Shown here one piece after another: positions 1 through 8,669 of a DNA stretch of 64,000 nucleotides. Source of the DNA: Tsukamurella paurometabola (lineage in GTDB: Bacteria > Actinomycetota > Actinomycetes > Mycobacteriales > Mycobacteriaceae). The translations under genes were made by a program, and so were the position numbers. The DNA lies in contig NZ_LR131273.1 in NCBI RefSeq assembly GCF_900631615.1, forward strand, positions 3,690,850 to 3,754,849, read 5' to 3'. The notes under the pieces were generated by a model. That model had not been told where the DNA came from. It saw nothing but the letters and a program-made list of their open reading frames with translations, and did no database searches. How positions within the stretch are numbered: position 1 is the stretch's first letter; every line of letters starts with the position of its first letter.

Positions 1-231
1 ACCTCCGCCGGTCGCCATCCCGACAGCGACATCTTCCTCGACGACGTGACCGTGTCGCGTCGGCACGCCGAGTTCCGCTCGGTCGAGGGCGGCTTCACCG
101 TCGTGGACGTGGGCAGCCTGAACGGTACGTACGTCAATCGCGAGCCGGTGGACGCCTCGCCGCTCGCGCACGGCGACGAGGTCCAGATCGGCAAGTTCCG
201 CCTGGTCTTCTTCGTCCCGGCGGCCGGCTGA
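1..231 (+). CDS. garA: FHA-domain protein GarA (C-terminal part, cut by window start)
   Basis: Only the last 76 codons are present, read in frame from base 1 to TGA at 229-231. The visible part is the core of a forkhead-associated phosphothreonine-binding domain: an SRRHAEF segment (Ser-Arg and His of the FHA signature) followed by GSLNGTYVN. In mycobacteria and corynebacteria GarA/OdhI is phosphorylated by PknB/PknG and in its unphosphorylated form inhibits 2-oxoglutarate dehydrogenase and regulates glutamate metabolism. The assignment to GarA, not another FHA protein, rests on the FHA sequence together with the following ftsR, DUF151 and MerR genes, the M. tuberculosis Rv1827-Rv1830 order. 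The phospho-acceptor N-terminus is outside the window. Confidence 0.85.
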   Translation, partial: TSAGRHPDSDIFLDDVTVSRRHAEFRSVEGGFTVVDVGSLNGTYVNREPVDASPLAHGDEVQIGKFRLVFFVPAAG

Positions 232-236
232 CCCCA

Positions 237-971
237 GTGACGGCCCCACGCCAGGAATCGGCGGCCCCGAGCGCGATGTCGATCGGGGCCGTCCTCGAGC
301 GCCTTCGTGACGAGTTCCCGGACGTGACCATCTCCAAGATCCGATTCCTCGAGTCGGAGGGGCTGGTCACACCCGACCGGTCCCCGTCGGGGTACCGGCG
401 GTTCTCGCCGAAGGACTGTGAGCGGCTCAGGTACGTGCTCACCGCGCAGCGCGACTACTACCTGCCGCTGAAGATCATCAAGGAGCAGCTGGACGCGCAC
501 GACCGCGGCGAGACCGTCGAGGGTCCCGCGCCGCGTGCGCCCCGGGCGCTCGCCTCGGTGTCGTCGAAGACGGCGCCCGCCACGGACTTCTCGGCGCGCC
601 GGCAGACCCGGATCAGCCGCGCCGATCTGCTCGCCCGGTCCGGGGCCGACGAGGCCTTCCTCCGGGAGCTCGAGCGCTCGGCACTGCTCACCTCCGGCAA
701 GGCCGGCTTCTTCGACGAGGACGCGGTCGCCCTGGTGCAGGCCGCTAAGGCGCTCGCCGAGTACGGCCTGGAGGCGCGGCACCTGCGCGCCTTCAAGACC
801 TCCGCCGACCGCGAGGCCGGCCTCATCGCGCAGATCGCCAATCCCGTCGCTCGCGGCGGAGACGCCGGTGCCGCGGAGCGCGCGGCCGAGCTGGTGCGCG
901 AGCTCGCCGCGCTCTCGGTCACCTTCCACACCCAGTTGGTCAAGGCCGCCGTCAAGGACGCGGTGCGCTGA
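237..971 (+). CDS. ftsR: MerR-family regulator FtsR
   Basis: 244 residues with GTG at 237, five bases after garA, so the two are probably co-transcribed; an internal ATG at 276 (MSIGAVLERL) is an alternative start. The N-terminal winged helix (about residues 14-90) has the MerR pattern ISKIRFLESEGLVTP followed by SGYRRF. The rest is a helical region with a second short HTH-like stretch (ISRADLLARSG) and no metal-binding cysteines, as expected for this clade. Homologues are Rv1828 in M. tuberculosis and FtsR in Corynebacterium glutamicum, the latter reported as an activator of ftsZ. Placement directly after garA is conserved. Confidence 0.85.
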   Translation: MTAPRQESAAPSAMSIGAVLERLRDEFPDVTISKIRFLESEGLVTPDRSPSGYRRFSPKDCERLRYVLTAQRDYYLPLKIIKEQLDAHDRGETVEGPAPRAPRALASVSSKTAPATDFSARRQTRISRADLLARSGADEAFLRELERSALLTSGKAGFFDEDAVALVQAAKALAEYGLEARHLRAFKTSADREAGLIAQIANPVARGGDAGAAERAAELVRELAALSVTFHTQLVKAAVKDAVR

Positions 972-1072
972 CGCCCCGCCTCGGGGCCGCTTCGCTCCGG
1001 CAACGGGGTCTCGGGCTCCGGGCAACCGGGCGTCGGCGCTCGGTCCGGCCGTCGCGCCGGTAAGCTGGAACC

Positions 1073-1591
1073 ATGATCGAGATGACCGTCGCGGGCATCC
1101 GGATGGACCCGCCGCAGAACGATCCCGTGCTGCTCCTGCGGGAGGTCTCGGGACCCCGGTACCTGCCCATCTGGATCGGTCAGGGCGAGGCCACCGCGAT
1201 CGCGATCAAGCTGCAGGGCGTCGAGCCGCGGCGCCCGCTGACGCACGATCTCATCGCCGACCTGCTCGAGACTCTGGGGCGTTCCCTCACCGAGGTGCGC
1301 ATCACCGGGCTGCAGGAGGGCACGTTCTTCGCGGACCTGGTGCTCGACGGTGACCAGACCGTCTCGGCCCGCCCGTCGGACTCGGTCGCCATGGCCGTGC
1401 GGCTGGAGGTCCCCATCTTCGCGGAGGAGGAGGTGCTCGCCGAGGCGGGCCTCCTGCTGCCCGACGAGGAGATCGACGCGGAGACAACCGATTCCGGTGA
1501 GGAGCCGCCCGCCGACGAGGAGGTCGAGGCGTTCAAGGAGTTCCTCGATTCGATCTCCGCCGACGACTTCAAGGCGCCGGGCGACTCCTGA
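1073..1591 (+). CDS. Bifunctional nuclease family protein (DUF151)
   Basis: 172 residues. The N-terminal two thirds match the BFN/DUF151 fold (PVLLLRE, LPIWIGQGEATAIA, TELRI-like TEVRITGLQEGTFFA, RPSDSVAMAVRLEVPIFA). The C-terminal 45 residues are a Glu/Asp-rich tail typical of actinobacterial members. The ATG at 1073 lies 6 nt after a TAAGCT -10 hexamer (1061-1066), so the mRNA is probably leaderless. The family is Rv1829 in M. tuberculosis. Nuclease activity is described for plant and Thermotoga relatives; the role in actinobacteria is not settled. It sits between two MerR genes, as in mycobacteria. Confidence 0.85.
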   Translation: MIEMTVAGIRMDPPQNDPVLLLREVSGPRYLPIWIGQGEATAIAIKLQGVEPRRPLTHDLIADLLETLGRSLTEVRITGLQEGTFFADLVLDGDQTVSARPSDSVAMAVRLEVPIFAEEEVLAEAGLLLPDEEIDAETTDSGEEPPADEEVEAFKEFLDSISADDFKAPGDS

Positions 1592-1627
1592 ATCGGGCGG
1601 CGGCCCGAGGTCACGATTCGATCTCGA

Positions 1628-1646
1628 CCTCAACTTCAACTTGAGG
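1628..1646. promoter_or_regulatory. Candidate MerR-type operator dyad
   Basis: CCTCAA(1628-1633) and TTGAGG(1641-1646) form a perfect 6-bp inverted repeat within a 19-bp element whose centre (CTTCAAC) keeps a TT/AA pairing. This resembles SoxR-like MerR operators (CCTCAAGTT...TTGAGG). It lies 150 bp upstream of the MerR gene starting at 1795 in an otherwise featureless 203-bp gap, so autoregulation or control by the neighbouring FtsR is plausible. I could not place a convincing -35/-10 pair around it. Confidence 0.4.
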
Positions 1647-1794
1647 GTGTCGGTGTGTCGCGTTGATTCGGCGCTCTCCGCCCCCTAGCGTTCACGCCGA
1701 ACACCGCGAATGGCACCGAGGGAATTACACCGACGGCCTCCACGCGGGAGGCGTACTCTCAGGAGTGCGCACGGACCTCACGAGGGAGACGGCA

Positions 1795-2409
1795 GTGACC
1801 GATCAGGACGGCACCGGGCAGAACGCGCCGCAGGCGGAGACCGCCGCGGGGACGCAGGGCACGCTCGAGGACATCGCCCCGGGGCTGTTCCCGAACGACA
1901 CCATCCCGGACGAACTCCTCGGCTATCGCGGCCCCAGCGCCTGCCAGATCGCCGGCATCACGTACCGGCAGCTCGACTACTGGGCCCGCACCTCGCTCGT
2001 CGTGCCCTCCATCCGCAGCGCGGGCGGCTCCGGCACCCAGCGGCTGTACTCCTTCAAGGACGTCCTCGTCCTGAAGATCGTCAAGCGCCTGCTCGACACC
2101 GGCATCTCCCTGCAGAACATCCGCGTCGCCGTCGACCACCTCCGCCAGCGCGGCGTCGAGGACCTGGCGCGCATCACGCTCTTCTCCGACGGCACCACGG
2201 TCTATGAGTGCACGAGCGCCGAGGAGGTCGTCGACCTCCTGCAACACGGCCAGGGCGTCTTCGGTATCGCCGTCTCCGGCGCCATGCGTGAGCTCACCGG
2301 CACCATCGCCGACTTCCCGGGTGAGCGCGCCGACGGCGTGGCGGCCGAGGCCGCTCCCGAGGACGAGCTGGCCTCACGGCGTCGCAACCGCGCCCGCGCC
2401 ACCGGATAA
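1795..2409 (+). CDS. MerR-family transcriptional regulator (Rv1830-type)
   Basis: 204 residues from GTG at 1795, chosen because GAGGGAG at 1782-1788 is a good ribosome binding site and the residues encoded further upstream look non-coding. After about 40 poorly conserved residues comes a MerR winged helix: GPSACQIAGITYRQLDYWAR, then GGSGTQRLYSFKDVLVLKIVKRLLDTGISLQNIRVAV. The C-terminal half (TLFSDGTTVYEC, GVFGIAVSGAMREL) matches the Rv1830 family, where it forms a small effector or dimerisation domain. No metal-ligand cysteines of the MerR/CueR type are seen. Position between DUF151 and gcvP follows M. tuberculosis. A palindrome at 1628-1646 could be its operator. Confidence 0.85.
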   Translation: MTDQDGTGQNAPQAETAAGTQGTLEDIAPGLFPNDTIPDELLGYRGPSACQIAGITYRQLDYWARTSLVVPSIRSAGGSGTQRLYSFKDVLVLKIVKRLLDTGISLQNIRVAVDHLRQRGVEDLARITLFSDGTTVYECTSAEEVVDLLQHGQGVFGIAVSGAMRELTGTIADFPGERADGVAAEAAPEDELASRRRNRARATG

Positions 2410-2450
2410 TTCGTTCGACGCCCCCCGGGCCGCCGCCTAGTTTGGGCGGT

Positions 2451-3638
2451 ATGGCCCACATCGCGATGTTCTCCATCCCCGCGCCGGGGCACGTGTTCCC
2501 GTCGTTGGATCTGCTCGCGGAGCTGGTGCGCCGCGGGCACCGGGTGACCTACGCGAACGACCCGCTCATGCGGACGTCGATCGAAGCCACCGGTGCCGAG
2601 CTCAAGCCCTACCGCTCGTCGCTGCCCGCGCTCGGTGAGGCGGCGGGCGCGGAGCACCAGGAGGCGTTCGCCGGCGACGTCATCGACCAGCTGCGGATCT
2701 TCGCCGACGAGTACGAGACGCAGCTCCCGCAGTGGTTCGACCTGTACGAGGACGACCGCCCCGACCTGATCCTCTACGACATCGCCGGTGCGATGAGCGT
2801 CGTCCTCGCCCGGACCTGGGGGATCCCCACCCTGCAGGTCTCGCCGACCTACGTGGCGTGGGAGGGCTACGACGAGGACATGGCGGACTTCCACACCATG
2901 CTCCGGACCGACCCGCGCGGCGTCGCGATGCTCGAGCAGGAGCGCGCGCTGCTCGCGCGGTACGGCGTCGAGGAGGACCCGCTGCGATTCCTCGGCAGCC
3001 CCGAGCGGTCGCTCGTGCTGATCGCTCCGTCGATGCAGCCGAACGCCGACCGCGTGGACCGCGCCGTCTACACCTTCACCGGACCGGCCCGGCGGGTGCC
3101 CGAGGCACCGTCGGGCGACGCCGACCGCAGGACGACGCTCCTGGTGTCCTTCGGCTCCGCGTTCACCGACCAGCCGGAGGTCTACCGGGCCGCGTGCGAT
3201 CTCGCCGCATTGCGGCCCGACTGGCGGGTGATCCTCCAGGTGGGCGGCCGGACCGACCGGGAATCCGTCGTCGGGGCCGACGGTGCCCGCGCCGCGAACG
3301 TCGAGGTCCATCCGTGGGTGCGGCAGTTCGAGCTGCTGGCCGAGACGGACGTCTTCCTCACCCACGCCGGGATGGGCGGCAGCACGGAGGCGCTGCTCAC
3401 GGGGACGCCGGTGATCACCGCGCCGCAGGCCGTCGACCAGTTCGACAACGCGTCGATGCTCGAGACGGCCGGGATCGCGGTCCCGATCCCCGACGAGGTG
3501 TCGGGCGAGGCGCTGGGCGCCGCCTGTGACGCAGCGCTCGCGCTCACCGGGCGGGCGCGAGAACTCGCGGCCGAGCTCGCCGAGCTGGGCGGACTCCCGC
3601 GGGCCGTCGAGGTCGTCGAGGCGCGCCTCCCCGCCTGA
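2451..3638 (+). CDS. MGT/UGT-type glycosyltransferase (GT1 family)
   Basis: 395 residues from ATG 2451. A TAGTTT hexamer at 2438-2443 lies 7 nt upstream, suggesting a leaderless message; a TTG three codons earlier is less likely. It has the GT-B layout of GT1 enzymes: an N-terminal acceptor domain beginning IAMFSIPAPGHVFPSLDLLAEL and a C-terminal nucleotide-sugar domain with TLLVSFGS and the signature region VFLTHAGMGGSTEALLTGTPVI, APQAVDQFDNA. Closest in style to macrolide glycosyltransferases (MGT family), which inactivate drugs or decorate natural products; the acceptor cannot be told from sequence. It is inserted between the Rv1830 homologue and gcvP, a region that is short in M. tuberculosis. 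Confidence 0.8.
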   Translation: MAHIAMFSIPAPGHVFPSLDLLAELVRRGHRVTYANDPLMRTSIEATGAELKPYRSSLPALGEAAGAEHQEAFAGDVIDQLRIFADEYETQLPQWFDLYEDDRPDLILYDIAGAMSVVLARTWGIPTLQVSPTYVAWEGYDEDMADFHTMLRTDPRGVAMLEQERALLARYGVEEDPLRFLGSPERSLVLIAPSMQPNADRVDRAVYTFTGPARRVPEAPSGDADRRTTLLVSFGSAFTDQPEVYRAACDLAALRPDWRVILQVGGRTDRESVVGADGARAANVEVHPWVRQFELLAETDVFLTHAGMGGSTEALLTGTPVITAPQAVDQFDNASMLETAGIAVPIPDEVSGEALGAACDAALALTGRARELAAELAELGGLPRAVEVVEARLPA

Positions 3639-3670
3639 CGTCACCGTACGGGCGTCTTGTTGAAATGCGT

Positions 3671-3676
3671 TAGAAT
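3671..3676 (+). promoter_or_regulatory. Candidate -10 box for the glycine riboswitch transcript
   Basis: TAGAAT lies 16 bp before the first conserved riboswitch bases. This would start the transcript at about 3683, giving an intact aptamer and a leader of about 170 nt before gcvP. No good -35 hexamer is visible, which is usual for actinobacterial sigma-A promoters. Confidence 0.5.
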
Positions 3677-3691
3677 CTCCGTGCGTCGCAA

Positions 3692-3812
3692 CACCGCGTG
3701 GGAGAGCCCAGCGGGCACCGTCGAGCACGGGCCCAGGGCGCCGAAGGAGCAACACCTCTCCGTCAATCTCTCAGGCACCAGGACCGCGTGGGTTGGGCGC
3801 CTCTGGAGCCGC
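3692..3812 (+). ncRNA. Glycine riboswitch (single aptamer) upstream of gcvP
   Basis: The hallmark blocks of the glycine aptamer occur in order: GCGTGGGAGAG (3696-3706), GCGCCGAAGGAGCAA (3738-3752), ATCTCTCAGGCACC (3766-3779), AGGACCGCG and finally GCCTCTGGAGC (3799-3809). Only one full aptamer is seen; the next 40 nt hold GGGAGAGGGCACC (3823-3835), which can pair with the aptamer's CCTCTCC and may act as the switching strand. The regulated gene starts 41 nt downstream with its ribosome binding site at 3842-3846. The sensor fits the gene: GcvP degrades glycine, so an ON switch is expected. Confidence 0.93.
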
Positions 3813-3852
3813 CGGCGACTGAGGGAGAGGGCACCCGGCCCGGAGGTCCCCA

Positions 3853-6699
<2,847 letters not shown>

Positions 6700-6742
6700 C
6701 GCGCAACCGCGACCTCGTTCCGGTATTTGATGATCTAAACTC

Positions 6743-6757
6743 GTGATCATGGATCAC
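6743..6757. promoter_or_regulatory. Palindrome centred on the start of a short leader ORF
   Basis: GTGATC-ATG-GATCAC is a perfect 6-bp inverted repeat whose 3-base centre is the ATG of the 20-codon ORF at 6749. A TAAACT -10-like hexamer at 6736-6741 puts the predicted transcript start at or next to that ATG. A repressor bound here would cover the start site; no regulator gene adjoins it. Confidence 0.35.
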
Positions 6758-6811
6758 CGGTTCGTTCTGGGCTCGCATGCGGCGCGGCGCCGCCGGCCGG
6801 TGCCGGCATGA
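6749..6811 (+). CDS. Short upstream ORF (20 codons) coupled to the next gene
   Basis: ATG at 6749 opens a 20-residue ORF rich in arginine near its end (four consecutive Arg). Its TGA (6809-6811) overlaps the ATG of the following gene at 6808 as ATGA. A TANNNT hexamer (TAAACT, 6736-6741) ends 7 nt before the ATG, so this would be the first codon of a leaderless mRNA. The downstream gene has no Shine-Dalgarno sequence of its own, which makes translational coupling plausible. Not recognised as a known leader peptide. Confidence 0.4.
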   Translation: MDHRFVLGSHAARRRRPVPA

Positions 6812-8121
6812 TCGACTTCCTGTGGGGTCTCGCCGGCTCGATGGTCGGCATGATCGTGACGTCGGTGATCCTGGCGTGCGTGCTGGCCGCGGTACCGGGC
6901 AGCGACACCGCCGCCCCGACCCGGGGTGACAAGGTCATCGGGTTCATCGTGGGCGTGGTCGCCATCGTCGTGTTCACCGGCGTGGTGAGGAGCCTGGTCG
7001 GCGATCCGTCGGAGTTCGTCGACAAACTGGGATTCGGTGCCGGCCTCGCCGTCGTGTTCGGCGCCGAGACGCTGATCGCGCGCATTCGCGGGCACGAGGC
7101 CGCCCCGTCGGGGTCGACCCCGCTGGTGACGCGAGCCGGCCGCGGGGAGCGGCCGGGGTGGTTCGTGGTGCCGGCGGTCTTCTCGGAGGCGGTGCATCGC
7201 CGCATGTCGGCTCCCGAGGCCCGAGCTCGGTACGTCGTCGCGGCGTACCGTCGGGGCCTGCTGCCCGCGCGGTACGTGCCGGGCCTCGCGGCGGAGTTGG
7301 CGCCGCTCCTGCCCTTCTACGGCGCGCCCGCCTGGCGTGCGCTCGCCGAGCACGACGGTGACGGACTGGACGACGAACTCGTCGACCGCGCGGCGCGCGC
7401 GATCGATTACATCGTCACCCCGGAACAGGAGTGGGCCGACGCGGTCGAGCGGCTGGTCTACATGGCGATGAGCGGCTCGGACCCCGCGGCCCGACGGGCG
7501 ACGGCCGAGCTTCTGACACCACCACTGGGGCCGCTCGTGGCCGCGCTCGGCGAGGCGGACCCGCGTCGGTACGACCGCTGGGAACGTGCGGTGGAGCTCC
7601 GGGCCACGATCGCGGACGCGTACAACGCGCGCTACGAGGCCCCGGTCGCGGAGGCGGTGCGCCGGCGGTTCGAGGATCCGACGGTGCGCGCCCGGCACCT
7701 CATCGCCGGCTACCGGCACGAGCTGATCCGCGCCGGCGACATGCCGAGCGCTGCGGCGGAGTTCTTCGTCGACCTGCCCGGTGCGGGGGAGGCCTGGACG
7801 GAACTCGCGATGGCACCGAACGACGTGTGGCGCTCGGACCTCGACCCGATCGTGGACCGGGCCGCCGCCGAGATCGGCTACGACGCGGACGAGAGCGACG
7901 AGTCGGTCGCGATCGTCGAGATGGCCGCGTATCGCGCGGTCGTCGACGACGACGTGAAGGGGCAGGGCGGTCCCTTGTGGGAGAAGGGGCTCGACGATCG
8001 GGTACCCGCTGTGTTCCGGGAGTTCCTCGACGTGCACGCGATCTACGGATTCGACGTTCCCGAGCAACTCGCCTGCATCCGCTCCGACCTGGCGACGTAT
8101 CTGAACGACCGGTACGCGTGA
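6808..8121 (+). CDS. Membrane protein of unknown function with duplicated cytoplasmic domain
   Basis: 437 residues; I do not recognise the family. The first ~95 residues hold two clear hydrophobic segments (about 5-30 and 45-65) and a weaker third, then a soluble part. The soluble part contains two related blocks, about residues 133-220 and 288-375: RARYVVAAYRRGLLPA aligns with RARHLIAGYRHELIRAG, and a later VDRAARAIDYIVTPEQEW with VDRAAAEIGYDADES. This suggests an internal duplication of a ~90-residue helical unit. ATG 6808 overlaps the stop of a short leader ORF (ATGA) and lacks its own ribosome binding site. It faces the antitoxin-like gene with a hairpin between them. Confidence 0.7.
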   Translation: MIDFLWGLAGSMVGMIVTSVILACVLAAVPGSDTAAPTRGDKVIGFIVGVVAIVVFTGVVRSLVGDPSEFVDKLGFGAGLAVVFGAETLIARIRGHEAAPSGSTPLVTRAGRGERPGWFVVPAVFSEAVHRRMSAPEARARYVVAAYRRGLLPARYVPGLAAELAPLLPFYGAPAWRALAEHDGDGLDDELVDRAARAIDYIVTPEQEWADAVERLVYMAMSGSDPAARRATAELLTPPLGPLVAALGEADPRRYDRWERAVELRATIADAYNARYEAPVAEAVRRRFEDPTVRARHLIAGYRHELIRAGDMPSAAAEFFVDLPGAGEAWTELAMAPNDVWRSDLDPIVDRAAAEIGYDADESDESVAIVEMAAYRAVVDDDVKGQGGPLWEKGLDDRVPAVFREFLDVHAIYGFDVPEQLACIRSDLATYLNDRYA

Positions 8122-8138
8122 TCGTGCCGGGGAACGAG

Positions 8139-8170
8139 CGTGCCCACCCCGGGCTAGCGGAGTGGGCACG
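8139..8170. terminator. Probable bidirectional terminator
   Basis: CGTGCCCAC (8139-8147) pairs perfectly with GTGGGCACG (8162-8170) around a 14-nt loop. It is followed on the + strand by a moderately T-rich stretch (TCGTTTCGTC). It sits between two convergent genes. Confidence 0.55.
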
Positions 8171-8186
8171 TCGTTTCGTCGGGGTA

Positions 8187-8423
8187 TCAGCCCTGAGGGT
8201 TCGGGGGCGGCGTGCCGGGGTTCGCCTCACCGCCGGCGGGCGGGGTCTCGCCGGAGGCCTGACCGCCGCCCGTGACGTCCTTGACCTTGTTCACGGCCAG
8301 ATCGATCTTGTCCTCGTGCCCGGCGAACTTGCCCTTCGCCGCACTGCCGGCCTTGTCGATCACCTTGTTCACCTGATCGGGGTTCTTGCCGAGCAGTTCC
8401 TTGATCTTGTCGAGAAGCGCCAT
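8187..8423 (-). CDS. MT0933-like antitoxin family protein
   Basis: 78 residues from ATG at 8423, with GGAAGG 8 nt upstream; longer start sites give non-coding-like sequence. The body is amphipathic: LLDKIKELLGKNPDQVNKVIDKAG, then DKIDLAVNKVKDVTGG, ending in a Pro/Gly-rich tail. This matches the short MT0933-like antitoxin family of mycobacteria (PF14013). Antitoxin activity in that family is largely inferred by annotation, and no toxin gene is adjacent, so treat it as a small cytoplasmic protein of uncertain role. Confidence 0.7.
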   Translation of the reverse strand: MALLDKIKELLGKNPDQVNKVIDKAGSAAKGKFAGHEDKIDLAVNKVKDVTGGGQASGETPPAGGEANPGTPPPNPQG

Positions 8424-8623
8424 GATGCAACCTTCCGGTGGACTCTTCGCTGACCGCCGTCGCTTCTGCTTCACCGCGACGGCCCGCGGCTGTGTTCCTC
8501 GTTCACCGTATCCGAGATCGGGGCCGCCGCCGAGATCCCGATCGGGCCGATTCCGGATCGTGCCGGACGAATGCGGCAAATGTGCTTCGCCGCGGGGGCG
8601 CCCTGCACAGGCCTTGAGTGTAT

Positions 8624-8663
8624 TCGAACAACCCTGGTGAGATGTATCGAACACGTGTATCGT
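8624..8663 (+). promoter_or_regulatory. Promoter with SOS-box-like half-sites for the DUF222 gene
   Basis: TCGAAC occurs at 8624-8629 and 8647-8652; the second reads TCGAAC-ACGT-GTATCG, the left half of a mycobacterial LexA box (TCGAAC-N4-GTTCGA) with a degenerate right half. It overlaps a TATCGT -10 hexamer (8658-8663) that ends 6 nt before the ATG at 8670. Several M. tuberculosis 13E12-family genes are LexA-controlled, which is why I note it; the right half-site is poor. Confidence 0.35.
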
Positions 8664-8669
8664 CATGGT

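Noticed and set aside
6700-6740. Terminator search after gcvP
   Set aside because: No hairpin with a T-run; transcription may continue or stop by Rho.
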